Source: a virus
DNA: 44,714 nucleotides
Reading direction: 5' to 3' (one strand)
IMG/VR virus record: IMGVR_UViG_3300010885_050227
Location: 1-44,714 of that record
The notes under the pieces were generated by a model that worked only from the letters and a program-made list of their open reading frames with translations, was not told the origin of the DNA and searched no databases. The translations under genes and the position numbers were made by a program. Positions 6,695-13,798 of the stretch are shown in pieces (positions within the stretch are counted from its first letter, which is position 1; each line of letters starts with the position of its first letter).

Positions 6695-7383
6695 AGACTG
6701 CGCTCGTCGCCGTCGTGACCGGCCAGGCCTACCACGACTACGCCGACAAGCTGTTCATCAGCGCTCAGGGACGGTTCAAGCCGACCGAGCGCGTCGTGAC
6801 GATGAAGGTGCCCGGACGTGAAGGTCCGTGGCCCGCCGCGACCATGTACCGCCATCACGTGATGCGCGACCTGATCAAAGGGATGCCCGACATCGACTAC
6901 TGGTTCCTTGTCGACGCCGACATGGTGATCACTGGCCCCGTCGGGCCGGAGATCCTCCCGACTGGGAAAGGCGACTATGCGCTGACCGCGACGCTGCATC
7001 CGGGGTACGTTGGGAAGCCGGAGCACGAGTTGCCGTACGAGCGACGCCTCGAGGCCGCGTCGAAGGTGCGAGAAGGCGAGGGGGCGATCTACTACTGCGG
7101 CGGGTTCTTCGGCGGCACCGCCTACGCGATGCGCCGCCTGTGCACGCTCACCGCCGACATCATCGACTTCGACGTGGATCGCGGGCTCACCCCGGCGTGG
7201 CATGACGAGAGCGCGCTCAACGCCGTGCTTGCCGCCGATCCGCCGAGCGTCACTCTCGACCCGCGGTACTGCTGCCCCGCGAACGCCGGGTGGTACAAGG
7301 CGACCGTGTGGCCGGAGGACTACTCGCTCGACGCTCGCATCACCGCGATCGACAAGGACGAGGCGACGAGGGCGGCGCGATGA
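6691..7383 (+). CDS. GT6-family (ABO blood-group-like) glycosyltransferase
   Basis: A 230-residue protein with the ordered motifs of family 6 retaining galactosyl/N-acetylgalactosaminyl transferases. WFLVDADMVI (about residues 71-80) contains the metal-binding DxD. A G-x-EIL turn follows, then ELPYERR, the IYYCGGFFGGT strand (about 130-140) and AWHDESALN (about 168-176), which in ABO enzymes binds the acceptor and contains the catalytic glutamate. Most bacterial members replace DxD by NxN, whereas this one keeps DxD. It lacks the membrane anchor of animal enzymes, as expected in phage. Probably adds alpha-Gal or GalNAc to an unknown acceptor. GTG start coupled to the upstream gene. Confidence 0.85.
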   Translation: MKTALVAVVTGQAYHDYADKLFISAQGRFKPTERVVTMKVPGREGPWPAATMYRHHVMRDLIKGMPDIDYWFLVDADMVITGPVGPEILPTGKGDYALTATLHPGYVGKPEHELPYERRLEAASKVREGEGAIYYCGGFFGGTAYAMRRLCTLTADIIDFDVDRGLTPAWHDESALNAVLAADPPSVTLDPRYCCPANAGWYKATVWPEDYSLDARITAIDKDEATRAAR

Positions 7384-7430
7384 TTGCGAAGTTTTTTCCT
7401 ACAAAAACCTTGCACGGAAAGAACGCATGA
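7380..7430 (+). CDS. Possible 16-residue minigene filling an operon gap
   Basis: ATG 7380 overlaps the GT6 stop (ATGA) and its own stop TGA 7428-7430 overlaps the ATG of the following methyltransferase (ATGA). It therefore bridges the only AT-rich gap of the island. The peptide is MIAKFFPTKTLHGKNA. The DNA contains a run of six T and a run of five A, unlike its neighbours, which could also make it slippery or a relic of a gene end. It may act by keeping ribosomes coupled. Whether the peptide itself matters is unknown. Confidence 0.35.
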   Translation: MIAKFFPTKTLHGKNA

Positions 7431-7990
7431 CCTCCGGCTCTGACTTGATCGCCAAGGCTGAGATCCCCGGCTACGGCACCGACGAGGTCGAGTTCATCGA
7501 GGAGACGCTCCTCGCTTGCCGACCGAAGTTCATCGGGGAGTGGGGAACGAACCTGGGGGCGAGCGCGCGCATCTTCCACGAGCTCTGCGTCCACCACGAG
7601 ATCCCCGCAGTCATCAACACCGTCGACCTGCCAGAAGAGCTCGAGTCGCTCGACCGCGATCACTCGGGCATCCAGACGGGCGACCTGCTCGAGGGTGTCC
7701 CTGTGTGGCGCCATCGAGGAGACGGGGTGACGGTCGCGCTCGAGATGTGGGTGCGGGCCGGGCGCCCGCCGGCGCTCTTCTTCCTCGACGGCGACCACGG
7801 CTTCGAGAACGTCTACCGCGAGCTCGTCGCGATCGCAACGGTCGCCCCGAGAGCGTGGATGTTGCTCCATGACACTCAGGGCGCCCCGGGCGCGGCGTCG
7901 CTGACGTTCGTGGGGCGGTTTCCGGGGCGCTACGACCGTGTGCACCTTCAGTCGCAGGCGGGGATGATCAGGATGGTTCCATGCCTGTGA
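7427..7990 (+). CDS. SAM-dependent methyltransferase (Methyltransf_24/TylF type)
   Basis: A 187-residue protein with GEWGTNLGASARIFHEL as the SAM-binding glycine loop (about residues 36-52). The acidic strand end is NTVDLPEEL, and FFLDGDHGFENVYREL (about 118-133) is the hallmark D-G-D-H/S motif of small O-methyltransferases and their cephalosporin-hydroxylase relatives. There a metal is bound and sugar hydroxyls are methylated. The next conserved site, LLHDTQG, agrees. GGAAAG (7416-7421) is the likely ribosome binding site. Context among glycosyltransferases suggests O-methylation of a transferred sugar (inference). It overlaps the next gene by 10 nt. Confidence 0.8.
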   Translation: MTSGSDLIAKAEIPGYGTDEVEFIEETLLACRPKFIGEWGTNLGASARIFHELCVHHEIPAVINTVDLPEELESLDRDHSGIQTGDLLEGVPVWRHRGDGVTVALEMWVRAGRPPALFFLDGDHGFENVYRELVAIATVAPRAWMLLHDTQGAPGAASLTFVGRFPGRYDRVHLQSQAGMIRMVPCL

Positions 7991-8694
7991 TCGACCTCTT
8001 TGTGATCGGGTTCAACCGCCCCGACCTCCTTCGTGAGCAGCACCGCTTGCTCTCCAAGTACATGCGGGACGAGTGGACGCTCGCGGTCGTCGACAACTCG
8101 ACCGGCACGTGGCCGGTCGTGATGGCCGACGCCGCCCGAGGGCTCGGGGTGCGCTACATGCGCTCACCTTCACCGAAGGGCGAGCATCACGAGGCGCTCA
8201 ACTTCGCCGCCCGCTGCGCGAACGAGGAGAAGAGCCGCTTCTGGGGCGTCCTCGACCACGACGTGTTCCCGTCGGCATCCTGCGATCTCGTCGAGAAGAT
8301 CAAGATCGCCGGGTTCCTCGGGCTCGGGCAGACCTACTCGCCGCGCGTCGGCGACCCGCTCCGCTACGTGTGGCCCGGATGGTGCTTCTTCTCACGCACA
8401 TGGTTGAAGGGCCGCATCCCGAACTTCGACGGGATCCGTGGCAAGTTCAAGTTCGACGACGGCGACACCGGCTCGATGCTGCACACCCTTTTCACGCCGC
8501 GCGACTGGGAGAGTCTTCCCGCGGTCGACCATGGTTACGGGACGATCCGCCCCGACGACGGGCATGGGCTTCAGAGCTTCGGTTACGAGCGCATGGACTC
8601 CTTTGTTCATTTAACAAACTCGTCGGGTTGGAAGGCGGTTCCAAATCCGCAGGAGCGCGAGCTCCTACTCCGCGCGATGGTCGCCGCTCTGTGA
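7981..8694 (+). CDS. GT2-type glycosyltransferase, 237 aa
   Basis: Starts at ATG 7981, overlapping the methyltransferase. The N-terminal strand and helix (DLFVIGFNRPDLLREQHRLL) and the VVDNSTG element are standard for family 2. The acidic metal site is probably GVLDHDVFP (about residues 90-98), where D-H-D replaces DxD. GWCFFSRTWL and the KFDDGDTGSML segment mark the acceptor side. Length is normal for a single GT-A domain. Donor and acceptor are unknown. It belongs to a cluster of clearly diverged transferases, suggesting successive steps of one glycan rather than recent duplicates. Confidence 0.7.
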   Translation: MPVIDLFVIGFNRPDLLREQHRLLSKYMRDEWTLAVVDNSTGTWPVVMADAARGLGVRYMRSPSPKGEHHEALNFAARCANEEKSRFWGVLDHDVFPSASCDLVEKIKIAGFLGLGQTYSPRVGDPLRYVWPGWCFFSRTWLKGRIPNFDGIRGKFKFDDGDTGSMLHTLFTPRDWESLPAVDHGYGTIRPDDGHGLQSFGYERMDSFVHLTNSSGWKAVPNPQERELLLRAMVAAL

Positions 8695-9656
8695 CCCTGA
8701 CCATCTTCACGGCCACGTACAACCGCCTGGAGACCCTCGAGCGCACCCTCCGCAGCTTCCGTAATCTCCGCACCCCGCACGAGGTCTGCATCGTCGACAA
8801 CGGCACCGACGACCCCGCCTGCATCCGCTTCCTCGACCAACTCGAGAAGAAGGTGAAGAAGGTCTACCGGCTCCCGCGCTGCATCCACATGGACGAGGTG
8901 CAGGCGAACTACGACATCGCCTTGCGCGACCAGTACGAGACCGGGGACGCGGAATGGTTCGCCGTGAACGACTGCGACGTCTGCTTCGAGGGGTCGCACC
9001 CAAAGACACTCGACGCGTACATCCGCCTCGCGAAGGAGACGGGGCGCTCCGTCGGGCCGCACCTTCGCGTCGACGGGGCGATCCCGGTCGGCTACCCGCT
9101 GCGCTCCCGGGTGCTCGCCTGTGAGACGTGGATGCTGTACCGCTCCGACATGGAGTGGCTCGACGACATCCCGTTCTCAAGCGTCCAGATCGACACGACG
9201 TTCCACCTGTTCACCCCGCGCCGATCGTTCGACCGCCTCCACATGGACCCCTACCGCGTCGGGCCACCGTACGACGCGATGCACCTCGACTGGTACATCG
9301 ACGTGACGCAGCCAGCGAGGGAGGATCGTCTTCTGATCCCGAACGAGCGACCGATGGGTTCGTGGGGGAAGAAATGGATCAGCGCCTACTGGTCCGACTT
9401 TCAGGTCAACCCCGAGTTCGCTTTTGAGCGACTGATGGCCGAGCCTACAGACCCCCACCACGATCTGTGCAACGTGAGCTTCACCCGGGCGTGGGCGTAC
9501 CAGTATGGTCACGGCGTGCAGGCCAACCGCGAGGCCTCCGAGGAGCATCTGGCGGCGGCGATCCCCTACCCGAACGAGCGCTACTGGCTGCGTGCGGGAG
9601 ATTGGAGCAGGATGATCTACAACAACAACTTCTCGGCTCTCGGGTGGGCGGCGTGA
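8691..9656 (+). CDS. GT2-type glycosyltransferase, 321 aa
   Basis: GTG 8691 overlaps the previous stop. The start (TIFTATYNRLETLERTLRSF) is a textbook GT2 N-terminus. VCIVDNGTDD carries the nucleotide-contacting acidic residues, and WFAVNDCDVCFEGSHP (about residues 88-103) contains the DxD-like N-D-C-D metal site. A long C-terminal portion, rich in aromatic residues (WYIDVTQ, WGKKWISAYWSDF), exceeds a minimal GT-A domain by about 80 residues and may bind the acceptor. The assignment to a GT-A transferase is secure; specificity is not predictable. Confidence 0.8.
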   Translation: MTLTIFTATYNRLETLERTLRSFRNLRTPHEVCIVDNGTDDPACIRFLDQLEKKVKKVYRLPRCIHMDEVQANYDIALRDQYETGDAEWFAVNDCDVCFEGSHPKTLDAYIRLAKETGRSVGPHLRVDGAIPVGYPLRSRVLACETWMLYRSDMEWLDDIPFSSVQIDTTFHLFTPRRSFDRLHMDPYRVGPPYDAMHLDWYIDVTQPAREDRLLIPNERPMGSWGKKWISAYWSDFQVNPEFAFERLMAEPTDPHHDLCNVSFTRAWAYQYGHGVQANREASEEHLAAAIPYPNERYWLRAGDWSRMIYNNNFSALGWAA

Positions 9657-9847
9657 GTACCCTGATGGAACAACTCGACAAGGAGCGCGAAGGGCGCATC
9701 CATGCGCTGCGCCTGCTCGCGGTGCTCGTCGAGCGCGCCGGCGGAGAGGTGCGCATCACCCGCGAAGAGCTCGGCCATGACCGCGAGATTTCACAGAGCG
9801 AGATCGGGATCACCGGGGTGCTCGTGCTCAAGGCGGAGAAGAAGTGA
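9653..9847 (+). CDS. Hypothetical protein, 64 aa
   Basis: Starts at GTG 9653 (GTGA overlap) and ends overlapping the GTG of the next transferase. It is a charged helical N-terminus (MEQLDKEREGRIHALRLLAV) followed by a small beta-like part (GEVRITREEL, then GVLVLKAEKK). This resembles short phage proteins of unknown role that occur in many actinophage genomes. It is not a transferase. A regulatory or chaperone role would be guesswork. Confidence 0.6.
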   Translation: MSTLMEQLDKEREGRIHALRLLAVLVERAGGEVRITREELGHDREISQSEIGITGVLVLKAEKK

Positions 9848-10554
9848 CCCCCGCTGGCGTCACGGTCTGCATCACGACCCACAAGGAGCCGTACGAGATC
9901 CTGAGTCGCGCCGTCGCTTCGGTGCATGCGCAGACAGTCCAGCCGCTCGAGATCCTCGTCATCGACGACGGCGGGCACATGACGAAGGAGGACGAGCAGA
10001 GCCTCGACACCGAAGGCGTGAAGGTGATCCGCATCACAAACCGAGGCCTCGCCGCCGCCCGAAACACCGCACTCATGCTCGCCAAAGGCCGCGCGTTCCT
10101 CCCTCTCGACGCGGATGACTGGCTCGACCCGACCTACATCGAAAAGACGCTCCCGCTGCTCACCGGGGAGGTCGGCGCCGTCCTCACAGGACTGCAAGAG
10201 CACGGACCGGTCCGTAACGGCACCTACCTGCCCGGGTACGACATGCACTTCAACCTCGTCACCGTAGAGCACCTCTGGACGACGAACCGCTTCTACTACT
10301 GCTCCCTCTACGACACCGAGCTCCTGCGAGAGGTCGGTGGGTGGAACCCACTCATGGCGGGGCCGTGGAATCAGGGCGGCGGTTACGAGGACTGGGATCT
10401 CTGGATCGACTTCCTGAAGCGCGGCGTGAAGCTCGACGCCGTGCTCGAGCCGCTTCTCAACTACTCAACCGAGTCGACGACCTCGATGGTGCACCGCGCG
10501 GCGCAGAATCGAGATGCGCTCCTGTCTGAGATGAAGCGTCATCACCGCGGTTGA
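9844..10554 (+). CDS. GT2-type glycosyltransferase (canonical GT-A)
   Basis: The clearest family 2 member of the island, 236 residues. VCITTHKEPYEILSRAVASV starts the Rossmann-like domain, and LEILVIDDGG holds the nucleotide-binding aspartates. ITNRGLAAARNTAL is the conserved donor loop, and LPLDADDWLDPTYIEK (about residues 86-101) contains the D-x-D-D metal site. GGYEDWDLWIDFLKRG near residue 180 is the catalytic-base ED-x-D motif. GTG 9844 is coupled to the previous gene. It ends the island, and a non-coding gap with a hairpin and a promoter-like sequence follows. Confidence 0.9.
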   Translation: MTPAGVTVCITTHKEPYEILSRAVASVHAQTVQPLEILVIDDGGHMTKEDEQSLDTEGVKVIRITNRGLAAARNTALMLAKGRAFLPLDADDWLDPTYIEKTLPLLTGEVGAVLTGLQEHGPVRNGTYLPGYDMHFNLVTVEHLWTTNRFYYCSLYDTELLREVGGWNPLMAGPWNQGGGYEDWDLWIDFLKRGVKLDAVLEPLLNYSTESTTSMVHRAAQNRDALLSEMKRHHRG

Positions 10555-10580
10555 GTGGTATGCTCCGGCTGTACGAACCT

Positions 10581-10598
10581 GGGAGTGTGACGCTTCCC
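10581..10598 (+). terminator. Hairpin in the gap after the sugar-transfer island
   Basis: GGGAGTG (10581-10587) pairs with CGCTTCCC (10591-10598) through seven pairs with one bulged T and a TGA loop. It lies 27 nt past the last glycosyltransferase stop. The downstream sequence (TTCGTGTG) has few Ts, so any termination would be weak or factor-assisted. The rest of the 10555-10689 gap holds no gene that I can support. Confidence 0.35.
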
Positions 10599-10648
10599 TT
10601 CGTGTGTTCTGACGCAATGAGCGGCCCCGCGGAACCGGGTCCGTTCGT

Positions 10649-10682
10649 TTGACAGTACGCCCGATACCCGATCTGCGATACT
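10649..10682 (+). promoter_or_regulatory. Candidate promoter of the head operon
   Basis: A perfect TTGACA (10649-10654) lies upstream of two GATA boxes, GATACC at 10663 and GATACT at 10677-10682. The latter ends 7 nt before the portal ATG, which would give a leaderless transcript. Spacing from TTGACA to GATACT is 22 nt, too long for a standard sigma-70 promoter, so the elements may belong to different promoters. The portal gene has no clear ribosome binding site, which supports a start here. Confidence 0.35.
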
Positions 10683-10689
10683 CGCCTCG

Positions 10690-12201
10690 ATGACTGGCCT
10701 TTTCAGCGAGGGCGACCTTCGCAACCCGAGCGCGAACGTGCGCCGCATGGTCGGAGACTTCGGCCCGTCCGTCGTGAACCTCGGAAAGGCCGCGTCGCCA
10801 CAGAGGCGCAACCCCCTCAGCGGGAGCGCGCTCGGCACCGAGCTCGGCCGCTCCGGCCTGCGCCACTGGGGCGGGTTCGTCTTCGAGGAGTGGCTAAACC
10901 AGCTTCAGCAGGGCCAACTTGCCGCCCAGGTGTACCGCGACATGATGGACTCCGACCCGATCGTCGGGTCGGTCATCTACGCGATCGAGATGCTGATGCG
11001 TCGCGTCACGTGGTGGGTCGAGCCGGGCGAGGTGAAGACCGCCAACGGGTCGCGTCTCGAGGCCGAGCAGGGCGCGCAGTGGTTCGAGTCCGTACGAACC
11101 GACATGCGCTACTCGTGGGCCGACACGGTCAGCGAGATTATCTCGTTCCTCGGCTACGGGTGGGGCTACAACGAGATCGTCTACAAGCAGCGCAACGGCG
11201 AGAACCCGTTCGACAAGAACGCGAACAGCGCCTACGACGACGGGACGATCGGGATCGCGAAGCTGCCGCTGCGGTCGCAGGACTCCGTCTGGAAGTGGGT
11301 GTTCGACGAGGTCGGTGAGATCGAGGGGATGATCCAGAACCCGCCGCCCGACTACACGCTCCGCTTCATTCCGGCCGAGAAGGCGCTCCACTTCCGCACC
11401 ACGATCTTCAAGAACAACCCGCTCGGTCGGTCGATCCTTCGGTCCGCATACTCGGCCTGGTACTTCGCGAAGAACATGCGCGCCATCGAAGGGATCGGTG
11501 TTGAGCGCGACCTCGCCGGACTGCCAGTGCTTCAGCCGCCGGAGGAAACGAACATCTGGGACACCTCCGATCCAGACATGGCTGGCATCGCCGCGCAGGC
11601 GAAAGCGGTCGTCTCCTCGATCCGTCGCGACGAGCAGGAGGGTGTCGTCCTCCCGTTCGGTTGGACTCTGAGCCTTCTGACAACTGGCGGATCCCGCCAG
11701 TTCGACACGGGGAAAATCATCACGCGGTACGAGACGCGTATCGCGACGAGCGTGCTCGCCGACCTCGTGATGATGGGACAGGACAAGGTCGGCTCCTACG
11801 CGCTCGCCGTCACGAAGAAGGATCTGTTCTCGGCCTCGCTCGGCGCGTACCTCGACATCATCTCGAACCAGATCAACACCGAGCTCATCCCGAAGCTGTG
11901 GCGGCTGAATGGCTTCAAGGGGCCACGGCCAAAGCTGTGCCACGGACAGGTCGAGACGATCGACCTCGACACGCTCGGGAGCTACATCATGCGCCTCGGC
12001 CAGTCCGGCGCCCCGATCGACTGGGAGACGGTGCTCCCGTGGGCGAATGACCAGGCCGGGATGCCGCAGCCACGCGATGGCCACGACTTCACGCCTCGCA
12101 ACGTCGCACAGACGGTGAGCGATAAGGGTCCCGCCGACCGCCTCGTCGCGAAGGCGCACGACCTCCATCGCTGGCGCGACCATGAATGGGAGGGATCGTG
12201 A
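10690..12201 (+). CDS. Portal protein
   Basis: A 503-residue protein forming the dodecameric ring at the capsid vertex through which DNA passes and to which TerL and the head-tail connector bind. Evidence: position after terL and before the protease/scaffold/capsid block; typical length; an N-terminal MMDSDPIVGSVIYAIEMLMRRV segment; a wing region with KALHFRTTIFKNNPLGRSILRSAY (the F-x-N-P-x-G-x-S pattern of DUF935/gp29-like portals); and a long helical C-terminus. The start ATG 10690 lies 7 nt after a -10-like GATACT, with no ribosome binding site. The assignment is strong from pattern and synteny. Confidence 0.9.
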   Translation: MTGLFSEGDLRNPSANVRRMVGDFGPSVVNLGKAASPQRRNPLSGSALGTELGRSGLRHWGGFVFEEWLNQLQQGQLAAQVYRDMMDSDPIVGSVIYAIEMLMRRVTWWVEPGEVKTANGSRLEAEQGAQWFESVRTDMRYSWADTVSEIISFLGYGWGYNEIVYKQRNGENPFDKNANSAYDDGTIGIAKLPLRSQDSVWKWVFDEVGEIEGMIQNPPPDYTLRFIPAEKALHFRTTIFKNNPLGRSILRSAYSAWYFAKNMRAIEGIGVERDLAGLPVLQPPEETNIWDTSDPDMAGIAAQAKAVVSSIRRDEQEGVVLPFGWTLSLLTTGGSRQFDTGKIITRYETRIATSVLADLVMMGQDKVGSYALAVTKKDLFSASLGAYLDIISNQINTELIPKLWRLNGFKGPRPKLCHGQVETIDLDTLGSYIMRLGQSGAPIDWETVLPWANDQAGMPQPRDGHDFTPRNVAQTVSDKGPADRLVAKAHDLHRWRDHEWEGS

Positions 12202-13769
12202 AGTGGCCGTACTCGACGCTCGAGGCTGGAACGACGATCCCAGACTTCCAGCATCCCGGGCCGGTGGCCGTACTCACCCCTGACGACGTTCTCGCGCTCG
12301 GTCAGAGCATCGCAGAGATCGAGCCGGCGTTCCCCGCGAACCTCGAGAGCTCGCCACTCGAGCGTCTCGACGAGATGAGTTACGGGTTGATGAAGGATCA
12401 GGCGGACATCGCGCCGCTCCCGCATGACAGCCGCGCCGAGCTCGTGCGCTTCTGGGCGGAGCATCCCGACATGCGCCAGGAGTGCACCGCGAACTACGGG
12501 CACGACCCGGTCGAGCGCGAGGCTGACTACTGGCGCTTCGGGATCGCCGAGCCGGAGCACGCCGATGTGCTCGATGCGATCAAAGCGAACGGCGGACTGT
12601 TCACCCTCGACCTCGTGAAGCGGTGGGAGGCGCAGGAGATCGCCGAGGCGTCGGTCGAGAAGGCCGCCATCATCGCGGCGGGGATCGCGGTGCGCGCCGC
12701 CGACACCGGCCGCGTCCTGATGATCCAGCGTGCCGCCAATCCCACCGATCCCGCCTCTGGCACGTGGGAGTTCCCGGGCGGGCTCCTCGAGGCCGACGAG
12801 CATCCCCTCGACGCCGCGCGGCGCGAGTTCCGGGAGGAGATGGGCATCCGCCTCCCGAAGGGCAGGCACGCCGGCCAGTGGCGCTCCGCCGTCTATCAGG
12901 GATTCGTGCACGAGGTGAAGCGCGAGAAGACCGTGAAGTTGAACACCCCGAGCGACTCGCGGCGCGTGAAGAACCCGGACGACCCGGATGGCGACAACGC
13001 CGAGGTCGCCGCATGGTGGCACCCCGAGCAGCTGCGCCGCATGAGCGCGCTTCGGCCTGAGCTCCGTCAGAGCAAGGCGTGGACGCAGGTTGAGAAGGCG
13101 GGCGCCCCGGGCCTCGCGGGGCGCATCCCGCCCGCCGGCGACGAGGGCACTGATGAGAACTACCCGGATGAGATGACGCTCGACAAGATGGAGGCCGCCG
13201 CCGCGGCGGGAACCTCTGGCGGATCGGGACCCTCGGCGTCGAGCGTTCACGTGAACAAGCCGCTGAAGAACGTGTCGCAGGGCTACATGCAGGGGCCGAA
13301 GCCGCGGAAGCGCGGCGGGAAGCCGGTGCTCGTCGGCGAGTTCCTGCCAGTCACGAAGGCCGGGAAGATGAAGCAGTTGGTGTACGGCGTAGTGCTCGAG
13401 CCGAACAGCTTCGACAGTCAGGACGACTTCATGCTGCCCCACCACGTCGAGGAGACCGCGCACGGCTACCTGAAGAAGGCGATCCGTGGGCAGTCGTCAG
13501 TCGCAAAGCTCCAGCATCGCGGGGTCGGCTTCCGGAAGGATCGTCCGTCGATCGTCCCGGTCGAGTCGTTCATCGCGCCGTGTGATTTCACGCCAGAAGG
13601 CGGCACCGAGATGATCAAGAAGGGCTCGTGGGTGATGTGCATGCACGTCGAGGACTCCGCGCTCTGGCAGGACTTCCTCGACGGCAAGTACCAGGCGTTC
13701 AGCGTCGGTGGCACGGGTGTGCGACAGTCCTTGCACTCCCCGATCGACATCTCCGCATACGCGGACTGA
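12198..13769 (+). CDS. Nudix domain fused to XkdF-like prohead protease
   Basis: A 523-residue multidomain protein. After an N-terminal helical part (about residues 1-150), a Nudix fold contains a perfect Nudix box: GGLLEADE, then ARREFREEMGI (about 194-217). This family hydrolyses nucleoside diphosphates linked to another moiety. A low-complexity linker leads to VHVNKPLKNVSQGYMQ (about 350-365), almost a copy of the major capsid protein arm. The C-terminal domain (about 380-523; MKQLVYGVVLEPNSFDSQ, then GSWVMCMHVED, then AFSVGGTG) matches the XkdF putative phage serine protease family. GTG 12198 (GTGA overlap, GGGAGG upstream) is preferred over ATG 12186. Head maturation is likely; the Nudix role is unknown. 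Confidence 0.85.
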   Translation: MKWPYSTLEAGTTIPDFQHPGPVAVLTPDDVLALGQSIAEIEPAFPANLESSPLERLDEMSYGLMKDQADIAPLPHDSRAELVRFWAEHPDMRQECTANYGHDPVEREADYWRFGIAEPEHADVLDAIKANGGLFTLDLVKRWEAQEIAEASVEKAAIIAAGIAVRAADTGRVLMIQRAANPTDPASGTWEFPGGLLEADEHPLDAARREFREEMGIRLPKGRHAGQWRSAVYQGFVHEVKREKTVKLNTPSDSRRVKNPDDPDGDNAEVAAWWHPEQLRRMSALRPELRQSKAWTQVEKAGAPGLAGRIPPAGDEGTDENYPDEMTLDKMEAAAAAGTSGGSGPSASSVHVNKPLKNVSQGYMQGPKPRKRGGKPVLVGEFLPVTKAGKMKQLVYGVVLEPNSFDSQDDFMLPHHVEETAHGYLKKAIRGQSSVAKLQHRGVGFRKDRPSIVPVESFIAPCDFTPEGGTEMIKKGSWVMCMHVEDSALWQDFLDGKYQAFSVGGTGVRQSLHSPIDISAYAD

Positions 13770-13778
13770 CGCTCTGCC

Positions 13779-13798
13779 GCCGATAAGGCGCGCCCGAC
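13779..13798 (+). promoter_or_regulatory. GCCGATAAG box upstream of scaffold gene
   Basis: The 29-nt gap before the scaffold start contains GCCGATAAGGCGCGCCCGAC. A near copy, GCCGATAAGCGCGTCCAAC, lies at 19923-19941 before the tail tube gene. The pattern resembles a -10 region of an alternative sigma promoter; GCCGATAA is also the sigma-28 -10 consensus, but no matching -35 is present. It could be a late-gene promoter for the phage sigma factor (inference). Confidence 0.3.

Noticed and set aside
10894-13463. Two minus-strand open frames opposite portal and protease genes
   Set aside because: Compositional shadows rich in Arg, Val and Asp, without motifs; the plus-strand portal and Nudix-XkdF genes explain the region.
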